The position numbers and the translations under genes were made by a program. Shown in pieces: positions 1 through 9,175 of a DNA stretch of 64,000 bases (the stretch's first letter is position 1; each line of letters begins with the position of its first letter). The notes under the pieces are model-generated. The model worked only from the letters and a program-made list of their open reading frames with translations. It was not told the origin of the DNA and searched no databases. The stretch is taken from positions 1 through 64,000 of the forward strand of contig JYOE01000002.1 of the NCBI GenBank assembly GCA_000955875.1, read 5' to 3'. Source of the stretch: Terrabacter sp. 28 (GTDB lineage Bacteria; Actinomycetota; Actinomycetes; Actinomycetales; Dermatophilaceae).

Positions 1-50
1 CCTAAGCAGATATGCAGAACATGTGTTCGAATAGAGACAGGAGGGGTCCC

Positions 51-1631
51 ATGCCGTTCACGATCGACGCGCCGTCGCAGCTCGAGCCGGAGCTGGTCGT
101 CACCGTGTCCGGCGGCCTCTCCGCCCAAGGTCGGCGGTCGGCTGCGAGGGTCGTCGCCGGCCTGATGCGCGACGTGGGTGAGCGTGGCCCGTCGGCCACA
201 TCGGTTCACGGCGCGGTCCCCGAGCAGGCGTCGACCTCGCCCCTCGACGACGGCGACGACGCCGACTCCGCTGCCGCCTTCGAGGCGATGATGGACGCCG
301 AGCTCGAATGGTTTGAGGGTGGCGAGCGCATCCGTGGCCTCGTCGACGACCACCAGCTGACTGCGCTGGCCCGCATGCATGCCGTCGCCGTCGCCGAGCT
401 GTCGGCACGACACTCCCAGTCGTGGGTCGACCGCACTCCACTGTCGGCGGCCGAGGCCGTCGCGATGGAGGTGTCGACCGCGACCGGGCTCGCTCAGGGC
501 ACCGTGGCGTTGCGGCTCGAGCTGGCCACGGGTTCGCCCACGCGCACGGCGTTCCTCCGGGCGCAGGTCCGCGCAGGCACGACCCCGCTGTGGCGCGCCT
601 GCGAGATCGTGCGCGAGACGCGGGCCCTCGACGACGATGTCGCCGACGGGATCGCCCGCGCAGTTCTCGCCCCGACCCGCGACGGCGCGGGTCTGCCCAA
701 CGCGCTCTTCCGCCGGCGACTTCGCCGCGCCGTCCTCGCCGCCGACGACGACCAGAGAGCTCGGCGCCGGTCGGCCCGCGAGCGCATCGGCGCTCACGCT
801 CAGGTCTTCGACGACGGCACCGGCTGCATCACCGTCGTCAACGACGCAGACAAGATCGCGGCAGCCATGGACCGCGCCGACGCAGCCGCCCGTGCAGCCC
901 GCGCCAAGGGCGACCCACGATCGCTCGACGAGCTGCGGGCCGACTTCGTCACCGGCGCGGCCATCCACGGCTGGCCCGACGACGACGGCTTCGCGCGCAC
1001 CGCTTCCGTCCCGTCAGGTCGAGTCTTCGTCGTCGTGCCGCTCACGACCGCGGTCGGTCTCGACGACGCTCCCTGCGAGCTACCCGGCTACGGCTGGGTC
1101 AGCGCTCACCAGGCTCGAGAGCTGATGACCGCCGAGGGCTCGGTCTGGCAGACCCTCCTCGCCGACATCGACACGGGTGCGGCCCTGGCGCTCTCCCGCA
1201 ACGGCTACCGACCGAGCCGCGAGATGGTCGAACACGTCCGTGCCGTCGACGGCGTGTGCCGCGGGCCCGGCTGCACGGTCCAGGCGCGGCAGTGCGACCT
1301 CGACCACGACGTGCCGTGGCCCCTGGGCCCCACCGCCGTCACGAACTTGACCGACAAGCACCGGCAGCACCACCGCGTGCGCACGGCCGGCTGGTGGCAG
1401 GCACACCGAGACGACTCGGCCCGCGTCACCTGGCGCACGGCCGCTGGCCGCACGTACGTCACCCACCCCAAGGACTGGCTCGACGGCCTGCGACCCAGCG
1501 AGCCACCACGGGCCGAGCCAGCACGGTGCGAGCCAGCACGGTGCGAGCCAGCACGGGGCGAGCCAGCCGCACCGCCACCACGCGAAGGACCTCCACCGGA
1601 TCCACCTGCACCGCAACCACCACCGTTCTAG
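51..1631 (+). CDS. DUF222 / HNH endonuclease (13E12-repeat family)
   Basis: A 526-residue protein of the actinobacterial DUF222-HNH family, often found in many copies per genome and of unknown cellular role. The alpha-helical, Ala/Arg-rich DUF222 region fills roughly residues 70-370. Near residue 405 a C-x4-C pair (CRGPGC) is followed by the HNH core DLDHDVPWPLG and then HRQHHRVRTAGWW, which matches a zinc-bound HNH nuclease. I chose the ATG at 51 because an AGGAGG ribosome site lies 7 bases upstream; an earlier in-frame start at 12 has no such site. The last 45 residues are Pro/Ala/Arg-rich and end in short tandem repeats, probably disordered. Nuclease activity is inferred from the motif only. 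Confidence 0.85.
   Translation: MPFTIDAPSQLEPELVVTVSGGLSAQGRRSAARVVAGLMRDVGERGPSATSVHGAVPEQASTSPLDDGDDADSAAAFEAMMDAELEWFEGGERIRGLVDDHQLTALARMHAVAVAELSARHSQSWVDRTPLSAAEAVAMEVSTATGLAQGTVALRLELATGSPTRTAFLRAQVRAGTTPLWRACEIVRETRALDDDVADGIARAVLAPTRDGAGLPNALFRRRLRRAVLAADDDQRARRRSARERIGAHAQVFDDGTGCITVVNDADKIAAAMDRADAAARAARAKGDPRSLDELRADFVTGAAIHGWPDDDGFARTASVPSGRVFVVVPLTTAVGLDDAPCELPGYGWVSAHQARELMTAEGSVWQTLLADIDTGAALALSRNGYRPSREMVEHVRAVDGVCRGPGCTVQARQCDLDHDVPWPLGPTAVTNLTDKHRQHHRVRTAGWWQAHRDDSARVTWRTAAGRTYVTHPKDWLDGLRPSEPPRAEPARCEPARCEPARGEPAAPPPREGPPPDPPAPQPPPF
1515..1559 (+). repeat. three tandem 15-bp repeats in the HNH gene tail
   Basis: Three head-to-tail copies of a 15-base unit (GAGCCAGCACGGTGC, the third with one change) encode the repeated peptide EPARC/EPARG. 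A partial fourth copy follows. This looks like replication slippage in a disordered C-terminal tail. Confidence 0.85.
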
Positions 1632-1697
1632 CCCACGGGTCGCGCGGTCGCGCCGCGCCGTGCGCCCCACCCAGCCGCACTGCATACGATGGCGCCC

Positions 1698-3293
1698 ATG
1701 AACTCGGCCAGGCAGGTGCGCGCACGCCTGCTCGGAGACCCGGCCGACGACTTCCGCCTGACCCGCCGCACCGCCGGCCGGCTCGCCTGGCTGGGCTGGG
1801 CAGGCCCGCTCTTCTTCATGCTCGTGGGCGGCTTCATGCGCTTCTGGCACCTCGGGGCGCCGCACAAGCTGGTCTTCGACGAGACGTACTACGTCAAGCA
1901 GGGCTGGTCGATGGTCCTCTACTGGTTCGAGATGAAGAACGACCAGGTGCTCCAGGACGCGTCGCAGGTCGACCAGCACTTCACCGCCAACGACCCGTTC
2001 ATCTACGGCACCGAGGGCGACTTCGTCGTCCACCCACCCGTCGGCAAGTGGCTCATCGGCTGGGGCGAGGTGCCGTTCGGCATCCTCAACTCGTTCGGCT
2101 GGCGCTTCGCGGTCGCGATGGCCGGCACGATCTCGATCTTCATGCTGGGCCGCATCGCACGTCGGCTCTTCCGCTCCGACCTGCTCGGCACGGTCGCCGC
2201 CGCACTGCTCGCCTTCGAGGGCCACCACTTCGTCCACTCCCGCACCGGGCTGCTCGACATCTTCGTCATGTTCTTCGGGCTGGCCGCGTTCGGCGCCCTG
2301 CTCATCGACCGCGACAGGGCGCGCGAGGTGCTCGCCGCCAAGGTCGGCGACCGGGCGCGCGCCGCCACGTCGTGGCTCGGGCCGTGGCTCGGCTGGCGGC
2401 CGTGGCGCTGGGTCGCCGGCATCATGCTCGGGCTCTCCGCCGGGGTGAAGTGGTCGGGCCTCTACTTCCTCGTCTTCTTCGGGCTGCTCACCGTGCTGTG
2501 GGACCTCGGCGCCCGCCGGGCCGCCGGCGTGCGCGGCTGGAGCGTCGGCACCGTCGTCAAGGACGGGCCGTACGCGTTCGTCCAGCTCGTCGTCACCGCC
2601 GTCGTCACCTACGTGGCGAGCTGGACGGGCTGGATCCTCAGCAAGGGTGGGTCCTTCCGCACGTGGGCCCAGAACAACCCTGACACCACGCACCCGTGGC
2701 TGCCCGACTGGTGGCGGTCGCTGTGGGCGTACCACCAGCAGATGTACGCCTCGACGCAGGCGATCAACAGCCCGCACCCGTACCAGACCAACCCGTGGTC
2801 CTGGCTCATCCAGGGCCGGCCCACGTCGTTCTTCTACGAGGGTCCGAAGAAGGGCGCGGAGGGCTGCCTCGTCGACCAGTGCAGCAAGGCGATCACGTCG
2901 ATCGGCACCCTGTCGATCTGGTGGGGCGCGACCCTCGCGATCTTCGTGCTGCTCTTCATGTGGGCGCTGCGTCGCGACTGGCGGGCGGGCGCGATTTTGT
3001 GCGGTCTCTTCGCCGGCTACCTGCCGTGGTTCCTCCTCGGCGACCGCACGATCTACTCGTTCTACGAGGTCGCGTTCGTGCCGTGGGTGGTGCTCGCGTG
3101 CGTCTACGTGCTCGGCCTCGTCATCGGCGGCCGGGAGTCGTCGCTGACGCGGCGCCGAGTGGGCTACGGCGTCATGGGGGCCTTCGTCCTGCTGACCATG
3201 GGCCTCTTCGCGTTCTTCCACCCGATCTACGTCGCCGACGTCATCCCGCTGTCGGACTGGCAGGCGCGGATGTGGTTCCCCAGCTGGGTCTGA
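1698..3293 (+). CDS. pmt: protein O-mannosyltransferase (GT39 family)
   Basis: A polytopic membrane enzyme that transfers mannose from polyprenyl-phosphate-mannose to Ser/Thr of exported proteins. Sequence features: a first membrane helix near residue 30; the loop motif FDETYYVKQGW carrying the acidic DE pair of PMTs; HPPVGKW further along the same lumenal loop; and about ten further hydrophobic segments. Length (531 residues) fits bacterial Pmt. Two in-frame ATGs exist (1689 and 1698). The TACGAT box at 1685-1690 overlaps the first and lies 7 bases before the second, so I chose 1698 as a leaderless start. The large secreted protein that follows is a possible mannosylation substrate, but that is only suggested by adjacency. 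Confidence 0.88.
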   Translation: MNSARQVRARLLGDPADDFRLTRRTAGRLAWLGWAGPLFFMLVGGFMRFWHLGAPHKLVFDETYYVKQGWSMVLYWFEMKNDQVLQDASQVDQHFTANDPFIYGTEGDFVVHPPVGKWLIGWGEVPFGILNSFGWRFAVAMAGTISIFMLGRIARRLFRSDLLGTVAAALLAFEGHHFVHSRTGLLDIFVMFFGLAAFGALLIDRDRAREVLAAKVGDRARAATSWLGPWLGWRPWRWVAGIMLGLSAGVKWSGLYFLVFFGLLTVLWDLGARRAAGVRGWSVGTVVKDGPYAFVQLVVTAVVTYVASWTGWILSKGGSFRTWAQNNPDTTHPWLPDWWRSLWAYHQQMYASTQAINSPHPYQTNPWSWLIQGRPTSFFYEGPKKGAEGCLVDQCSKAITSIGTLSIWWGATLAIFVLLFMWALRRDWRAGAILCGLFAGYLPWFLLGDRTIYSFYEVAFVPWVVLACVYVLGLVIGGRESSLTRRRVGYGVMGAFVLLTMGLFAFFHPIYVADVIPLSDWQARMWFPSWV

Positions 3294-3371
3294 GGGCTAC
3301 AGCCGATGACGTAGCACCGGGTCGTGCGCCAGGCGGTCGACCGGCTCAACGGCCGACCCTAGCGTCGGGTC

Positions 3372-6300
3372 ATGAACGTGGCTGCGCCGGTGTCCCGTGC
3401 TCCAGGCCAGCACCGCGGCTCGATGCGGTGGCCGGCGCGGGTGCTGGCGCCCGTCCTCGTGGCCGCCCTCGCGCTGCTCGTGGGTGCAGCACCCCCCGGC
3501 TGGGCCGTGGCCACGGCCGACGAGGTGCACTACACCTTCACCGGTCCGACGTCAGTCGCCATCGACTGGCGCGGCACGGCCAGCGACGTGCGGTGGGGCA
3601 CGACGACCTCCTACGACCAGACGGCCGCCGGCGTCGCGCCGGCGTGGACCCCGTGGTCCTCACCGGGGCCCTTCTGGCAGCTCGAGCTCGGCGGGCTCGT
3701 GCCCGGTGCGGAGTACCACTACTCCGTCGGCGGCGGCCCCGACTACACCTTCCACGCGCCGCCGTCGTCGACCTCGAGCTTCCGGTTCGACGCCATCGGT
3801 GACGTCGGCGACACGGCGCACTTCTCGCACCTCGGGGCCACGCTCGACAACATCAGCGCCGACGACCCGTCGTTCGTCCTCATGGTCGGCGACCTGACCT
3901 ATGCCAACGGGACGGCGATCTCGGCGGTCGACCAGCACTTCAACGACGTCATGCGCTGGAGCACTCGTGCGGCATACATGCCCGCGTGGGGCAACCACGA
4001 GTACGACGTCCTCGGCTCGGACGACCTGCGCAACTACAAGGGCCGACTACTCATGCCGCACGCGGCCGCCTCCCCGGGCTCGCCCGCGATCTCCGGCGGC
4101 GGCAACGACTGGGGTTGGTTCGACGCGGGTCCCGTCCGCTTCATCGCCTACCCGGAGCCGTGGACGGGCGCCTGGAGCGACTGGCAGTCCAAGGCCGGCC
4201 CACTCATGCGCCAGGCCCAGGACGACCCCAGCATCCAGTACATCGTCACCTACGGCCACCGGCCCGCGTACTCCACCGGTTTCCACCCCGGCGAGACGGG
4301 GATCGCCTCGATCCTCGACGGGTTCGGGCAGACGTACAGCAAGTACGTCCTCAACATCAACGGCCACTCCCACGACTACGAGCGCTTCCAGCCCATCCAG
4401 GGCGTCACCCACGTGACCGTCGGGGCGGCGTCGTCGGCGGAGACGCCCTGGACGAGCACCGACGCGCGCACTGCCTTCCGCACCTTCCACCTGTCACACA
4501 TGCGGGTCGACGTCGGCAGCACCGGCCTCAAGCTGCAGGCGGTGTGCGACGAGGCCGCGTCGCGCGACGACATCACATGCACGGCGGGCAGCGTCATCGA
4601 CGAGTACGTCATCGGCACGCCGCCGGTGATCCCGGTCGCGACCGACTACTACGTCGACCGGACGAGCCCGGTGTGCAGTGACGCCGGCAACGGAACGGCG
4701 AGCGCGCCGTTCTGCACCGTGACCAAGGGCGTCAGCCGTCTCCAGGCCGGCAACGCCCTCTACATCGGCGACGGCACGTACGCCGAGACGATCAAACCGT
4801 CCGCGTCGGGCACGGCGAGCGCCCCGATCACCATCACGAGCTGGCCCGGCCGCCACCCCGTCATCGGGAGCGGCGTCACGAACGGCGCCTACATCTCGAC
4901 GCGCAGCTTCATCAGTCTGTCCAACCTCACGTTCACGGGCACCACCGGCGACGGCATCTACGTCACGAAGAGCGACCACATCACCGTCCGCGGGAACACC
5001 GTGACCAACGCGGGTCGTCAGGCCCAGAGCGCCACGGCTCCCGGCATCAGCATCCGCACGACGAACAGCTCGCTCGTCGCCGACAACAACACCAACCACA
5101 ACAGCGACACCGGCATCTACGTCACGACGACCTCCACCGGCAACACCGTGACCAACAACCAGTCGAGCTTCAACGCCCAGGGCTGGCAGCGCAACGCCAA
5201 CGGCATCAACGTGACGAGTCCCGGCAACACCATCATCGGCAACGTCACCCACGACAACGAGGACAGCGGGATCCAGCTCTACACGGGCGCCAACAACAAC
5301 CTCGTCACCCTCAACGTCACCTACAACAACGGCGACCACGGCATCGACAACCTCAACGTCACCGGCGGCACCATCGTCGGCAACACGGTCTTCCGCAACT
5401 GCACGAGCGGCATCAACCTCGAGGGGTCCACGTCGGGCACCTACCGGATCGCCAACAACATCGCCGTCGACAACGCCGTCTACCCCGCGTACGCCGGCAT
5501 CAGCTGTGCGCGCCGTGCCGGCAACATCGGCGTGTGGGACGGCGCGCAGAACAGCACGCTGGTCGACCACAACCTCGTGCACCTCAGCAAGACCGGCGTC
5601 ATGTACGCGTGGGGCACGACCTTCACGAGCCTCGCCGCCATGCGCACCGCCTCCGGCCAGGAGGCCGCGGGCGTCCAGGCCGACGCGCGGTTCACCGACC
5701 CGGGCTCGTGGGACCTCACCCTGCGAGAGGGTTCGCCCGCCATCGACCGTGGCGACAGCGGCGTGCCCGGCGAGCAGGCGGCCGACATCGTCGGCGCCCC
5801 ACGCGTACGCGACCCGAACGTGGCCAACACGTTCGCGGCCGGACCGCGCCTGTACGACGACCTGGGGGCCTACGAGTTCCAGCCCGACGTTCCGCCTCCG
5901 GCACAGCCGCCGGTCGCGGCGCTGAGCGTCACGCCGGCGAGCGGCACCGCCCCGTTGCTCGTGAGCGCCGACGCGTCGGCCACCACGGATCCGCAGGGCC
6001 AGCCGATGACGTACGCGTTCGACTTCGGTGACGGCACGACCGTGGCCGGGCAGTCCGCCGCCGTCGCGAGCCACACCTACGACACCGCCGGCACCTACAC
6101 CGTGACCGTGACGGCCCGGAACACCTCCGGCCTCACGGGGACAGCGAGCCGCTCGGTGGCCGTCGCCGCGCCTCCGGCGCCCGTCCAGCCGCCGACGGCG
6201 AGCCTCGTCCTGACGCCGAGCAACGGGACCGCTCCGCTCTCTGTCACGGCAGACGCCTCGGCGTCGAGCGACCCGCAGGGCCAGACGCTGACGTACGCGT

Positions 6301-7907
6301 TCGACTTCGGTGACGGCGCGACCGTGGCCGCGCAGTCCTCGCCGACCGCCTCGCACGTCTACACCGCTGTCGGTACGTTCACGGCGAAGGTCACCGTCCG
6401 GAACACGAGCGGGCTGAGCACCACGACCACCGCCACCGAGACGGTCACCGCGCCGCCGGTCGTCCAGCCGCCGAGCGCCTCACTGGCAGTGACCCCGGCG
6501 AGCGGTGACGCACCACTGGCCCTCACAGCCGACGCGTCGGCATCGAGCGACCAGCAGGGACAAGCACTCTCGTACGCGTTCGACTTCGGTGACGGGACCA
6601 CCGTGGCGGCATCCGCCACCGCGACGGCGGAACACACCTACACGTCCGCCGGCAGCTACACGGTCACCGTCACCGTCACCAACGCGTCCGGGCTCAGCGA
6701 CAGTGCCGCGCGAACCGTGTCCGTCACGACGCCCCCGCCACCGGCGCAGCCCCCCGTCGCCGCGCTCGCCGTCACTCCCGCGAGCGGCCCCGCGCCGCTC
6801 GCGGTGACCGCCGACGCGTCGGGGTCGACGGACCCGCAAGGGCAGACCCTTTCGTACGCCTTCGACTTCGGTGACGGCGTGACGGTCCCCGCATCGACGG
6901 CTCCCACCAGCAGCCACACGTACTCGACGCCCGGCGCCTACACGGTCACCGTGACGGTGGCGAACACCTCCGGCGCGAGCTCGACGGCACAACGGTCGGT
7001 CGTGGTGTCGGATCCCGTCCTACCCCCCACCGCGTCGCTCTCGGTCAGCCCGTCGACCGGCACCGCGCCGCTGGACGTGACCGCCGACGCGTCGCCCTCG
7101 ACCGACCCGCAGGGGCGGGCCCTGACCTACGGGTTCGCCTGGGGCGACGGCGCGACCACGGCCGCATCGACGACCTCGACGGCCACCCACACCTACGCGG
7201 TCGCCGGTAGCTACACGGTGACCGTGACGGTGACGAACGCGTCCGGCCTCACCGGCACCGCGCAGCGCAGCGTGACCGTCACCGCACCTCCACCCGCCTA
7301 CGTGGGCACGCTGGGGACGGCGGCGTCGGCCTCGTCCGCGACCGGTGCGACCCTCACCCTCGGACCGGGTGTGAGCGTCCAGAAGAACGACCTCGTCGTC
7401 GTCACCGTGCAGGTGGTGAGCAACTCCAACGGCGCCATCACCGTCACCGACACCGCGGGTAACACGTATGCCGTCGCACGCACCGTGTCCGCGTCGTCCG
7501 GGCGCCTCGTCGTCCTCACCGCGACGGCGACCAACCCGCTCGCAGCCGGCGCGAGGATCACGGCGACCTTCCCCAAGGCGGCGACCTCCCGGATGGTCGC
7601 GGACGACCTGCGGGGCGTCACCCGGCTCGACCGGGTGGCGGCGGCGACGGGGACCGGCTCGTCCTTCTCGTCCGGGCTGACCCAGACGACGAGCGATGCC
7701 CGTGAGGTCGTGTTCGGGGCCGTGGCCGCGTTCACCTCGTCGAGCAACCCGACGTGGACGTCGGCCTGGACGGGGCTGACACCGATGGCGACGGGGAGCA
7801 CCAACCTCGGCCGCGCCTACCAGCTGCCGACCTCGACCGGGGCCTTCCGTGCTGACGGCACGACGGCGGGCAGGTGGGCGGCAGTCGTGCTCACGTTCCG
7901 GCCGTGA
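3372..7907 (+). CDS. giant secreted phosphatase / beta-helix / PKD protein
   Basis: A 1511-residue secreted multidomain protein. In order: a signal peptide (about residues 18-50, hydrophobic stretch ending near GWAVA); a purple-acid-phosphatase-type N-terminal beta domain; a calcineurin-like phosphatase domain (about 135-390) with the metal-ligand motifs GDVGD, VGDLTYANG, GNHEYD, GHRPAYS and NGHSHDYERF; a right-handed parallel beta-helix (about 420-835) with Asn-rich ladder repeats; five PKD domains starting near 844, 939, 1030, 1123 and 1215, each with an FDFGDG-like or FAWGDG core; and a C-terminal beta-rich domain. TAGCGT at 3360-3365 lies 6 bases before the ATG, so it is probably leaderless. 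No sortase or membrane anchor is visible. Substrate unknown; release of phosphate from polymers is a reasonable guess. Confidence 0.88.
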   Translation: MNVAAPVSRAPGQHRGSMRWPARVLAPVLVAALALLVGAAPPGWAVATADEVHYTFTGPTSVAIDWRGTASDVRWGTTTSYDQTAAGVAPAWTPWSSPGPFWQLELGGLVPGAEYHYSVGGGPDYTFHAPPSSTSSFRFDAIGDVGDTAHFSHLGATLDNISADDPSFVLMVGDLTYANGTAISAVDQHFNDVMRWSTRAAYMPAWGNHEYDVLGSDDLRNYKGRLLMPHAAASPGSPAISGGGNDWGWFDAGPVRFIAYPEPWTGAWSDWQSKAGPLMRQAQDDPSIQYIVTYGHRPAYSTGFHPGETGIASILDGFGQTYSKYVLNINGHSHDYERFQPIQGVTHVTVGAASSAETPWTSTDARTAFRTFHLSHMRVDVGSTGLKLQAVCDEAASRDDITCTAGSVIDEYVIGTPPVIPVATDYYVDRTSPVCSDAGNGTASAPFCTVTKGVSRLQAGNALYIGDGTYAETIKPSASGTASAPITITSWPGRHPVIGSGVTNGAYISTRSFISLSNLTFTGTTGDGIYVTKSDHITVRGNTVTNAGRQAQSATAPGISIRTTNSSLVADNNTNHNSDTGIYVTTTSTGNTVTNNQSSFNAQGWQRNANGINVTSPGNTIIGNVTHDNEDSGIQLYTGANNNLVTLNVTYNNGDHGIDNLNVTGGTIVGNTVFRNCTSGINLEGSTSGTYRIANNIAVDNAVYPAYAGISCARRAGNIGVWDGAQNSTLVDHNLVHLSKTGVMYAWGTTFTSLAAMRTASGQEAAGVQADARFTDPGSWDLTLREGSPAIDRGDSGVPGEQAADIVGAPRVRDPNVANTFAAGPRLYDDLGAYEFQPDVPPPAQPPVAALSVTPASGTAPLLVSADASATTDPQGQPMTYAFDFGDGTTVAGQSAAVASHTYDTAGTYTVTVTARNTSGLTGTASRSVAVAAPPAPVQPPTASLVLTPSNGTAPLSVTADASASSDPQGQTLTYAFDFGDGATVAAQSSPTASHVYTAVGTFTAKVTVRNTSGLSTTTTATETVTAPPVVQPPSASLAVTPASGDAPLALTADASASSDQQGQALSYAFDFGDGTTVAASATATAEHTYTSAGSYTVTVTVTNASGLSDSAARTVSVTTPPPPAQPPVAALAVTPASGPAPLAVTADASGSTDPQGQTLSYAFDFGDGVTVPASTAPTSSHTYSTPGAYTVTVTVANTSGASSTAQRSVVVSDPVLPPTASLSVSPSTGTAPLDVTADASPSTDPQGRALTYGFAWGDGATTAASTTSTATHTYAVAGSYTVTVTVTNASGLTGTAQRSVTVTAPPPAYVGTLGTAASASSATGATLTLGPGVSVQKNDLVVVTVQVVSNSNGAITVTDTAGNTYAVARTVSASSGRLVVLTATATNPLAAGARITATFPKAATSRMVADDLRGVTRLDRVAAATGTGSSFSSGLTQTTSDAREVVFGAVAAFTSSSNPTWTSAWTGLTPMATGSTNLGRAYQLPTSTGAFRADGTTAGRWAAVVLTFRP

Positions 7908-7909
7908 GC

Positions 7910-7944
7910 CGGGACGCCGCGTCGCCCTCTGGCGCGGCGTCCCG
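7910..7944 (+). terminator. hairpin after the phosphatase/PKD gene
   Basis: A perfect 12-bp stem (CGGGACGCCGCG pairing with CGCGGCGTCCCG) around an 11-base loop starts 2 bases after the stop codon. No T-run follows, as is common in high-GC actinobacteria. Confidence 0.7.
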
Positions 7945-8003
7945 CGAGCGGCGGTCCGATTCGGTGTGCCGGTCGGCGTGGTGTTATCTTTTCTTCCGCA
8001 CCT

Positions 8004-8123
<120 letters not shown>

Positions 8124-8174
8124 TTTCTAGGACTCGGTGATTCGAGGAGCCGCCGCAGCGAAGCGAGGACGGCG

Positions 8175-8195
8175 GAGTCCCCTCAGCTCCACCGA
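8175..8195 (+). repeat. internal copy of the att core
   Basis: GAGTCCCCTCAGCTCCACC plus GA repeats the end of the tRNA-Ala gene. It matches the far-right copy (21492-21512) exactly, and is closer to that copy than to the tRNA itself. It lies 97 bases past the end of the tRNA and directly before the terminator that faces the integrase remnant, so it may be the true left junction of the present island, with the short segment 8080-8174 left from another event. Confidence 0.75.
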
Positions 8196-8196
8196 T

Positions 8197-8251
8197 GAGA
8201 AACCCCGTCCCACCTGCGGAAACACGCAGGAGGGGGCGGGGTTCTCTTTTT
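8197..8251. terminator. terminator between att core and integrase remnant
   Basis: A 15-base stem GAGAAACCCCGTCCC pairs, with one bulge and one mismatch, with GGGGGCGGGGTTCTC across a 20-base loop, followed by TTTTT on the plus strand. It can stop plus-strand transcription from the tRNA; its reverse face lies right after the integrase stop. Confidence 0.7.
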
Positions 8252-8252
8252 G

Positions 8253-8490
8253 TCATCCGCCCGTCTCCCGCCGATGTGTCCCCCCGGTGTCCCCCGGGGT
8301 CACATTGAGCCTCGCCAGACCGGCCAGATCGGCGCCTGTTCCGAGGTGGTGCAGGTAGCGGTTCGTGGTGCCGATGGACTCGTGTCCCATCCACGCCTGG
8401 ACGGTCCCGGGGTCGACGCTGCGGGCCAGCCAGAGGCACGCACCGGTGTGGCGCAGGTCGTGGATCCGGCGGCCACGGCCCGCAAGAGGC
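8253..8490 (-). pseudogene. tyrosine recombinase remnant (C-terminal end)
   Basis: Only the C-terminal 70-80 residues of a phage-type integrase remain, reading leftward to a TGA at 8253. Visible catalytic motifs are HDLRHTGACLW (HxxR), WMGHESIGTTNRY (the H and the nucleophilic Tyr) and a tail with GDTGG. Upstream the frame stays open but no longer looks like an integrase, and no start codon, SAM-like or core-binding domain is present. It lies between the att core and the operon end, the expected position of an island integrase, so it is probably the decayed enzyme that inserted this island. Confidence 0.8.
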
Positions 8491-8578
8491 CTACGGCTAA
8501 GACGCAGTGTCTGAATACGGGACGAAAGACCGCGTGACCGAGAGCCGAGAGCGGGTGGCCCGCTTTGGCCGGTCTTGA

Positions 8579-9160
8579 TCAGGGTTGACGGGTTGCGCTG
8601 AGGGAAAGCGCTTCGAACAGGCTCTCCGTGACCTTCGCGACGGGCCCGGACCCGGGCACGGTGGTCAAGAGGCCGCGCTTCTCGTAGGACTCCAGCAGGG
8701 GTGCGGTCTGCGCCCGGTAGACCTCCTGACGACGACGGATGACCTCCTCGGTGTCATCGGCGCGGCCCTCGGTCAACGCCCGCTTGGCGAGGCGCTGAAC
8801 CAGTTCTTCCTCGTCGACGGTGAGCACGAGCACGGCGTTCAGGCGATGGCTGCGGGCCTCGAGGACAGCCTCGAGCGCGGCTACTTGGCCGACAGTTCGG
8901 GGGTAGCCGTCCAGAAGCCACCCGTTGGCGGCTTCCGGCTCGTCGAGGCGTGCCTCGAGCATGGCGTCGGTGACGGAGTCGGGCACGTATTCACCCGCGT
9001 TCATGTACCGCTGGGCTTGCACCCCCAGCGGTGTCCCTGCCGCGACATTTGACCTGAAGATGTCACCCGTGGAGATCGCCGGGACGCTGAGCGCGTCGGC
9101 CAACCGAGTCGCCTGCGTGCCCTTGCCGGCGCCAGGAGGACCCATCAGGAGAAGTCTCAT
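8579..9160 (-). CDS. adk: adenylate kinase (island copy)
   Basis: A 193-residue nucleoside monophosphate kinase that interconverts AMP + ATP and 2 ADP. The P-loop GPPGAGKGTQ is at residues 8-17, followed by the AMP-binding STGDIFR and the LLDGYPRT motif. The LID is the short type without zinc cysteines, as in actinobacterial Adk. It is the last gene of the 13-gene island operon, 15 bases after the MBL-fold gene. The housekeeping adk normally sits in the secY ribosomal cluster, so this should be a second copy (inference). It fits a role in removing the AMP released by the PEP-synthase-like phosphotransferase at the other end of the operon. Confidence 0.93.
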   Translation of the reverse strand: MRLLLMGPPGAGKGTQATRLADALSVPAISTGDIFRSNVAAGTPLGVQAQRYMNAGEYVPDSVTDAMLEARLDEPEAANGWLLDGYPRTVGQVAALEAVLEARSHRLNAVLVLTVDEEELVQRLAKRALTEGRADDTEEVIRRRQEVYRAQTAPLLESYEKRGLLTTVPGSGPVAKVTESLFEALSLSATRQP

Positions 9161-9175
9161 CCGTCTCTGATCCCG

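Noticed and set aside
422..2683. Long Arg-rich plus-strand frame over the HNH and Pmt genes
   Set aside because: Shadow of the real genes in another frame; composition is Arg/Pro-rich with no domain.
4494..6356. Long minus-strand frame inside the phosphatase/PKD gene
   Set aside because: Antisense of a high-GC gene; repeated Val/Gly/Arg text mirrors the PKD repeats.
5935..7290. CRISPR-like periodic repeats
   Set aside because: The ~280-bp periodicity is coding and comes from five PKD domains; no short identical repeats with unique spacers are present. No CRISPR array was seen in the window.
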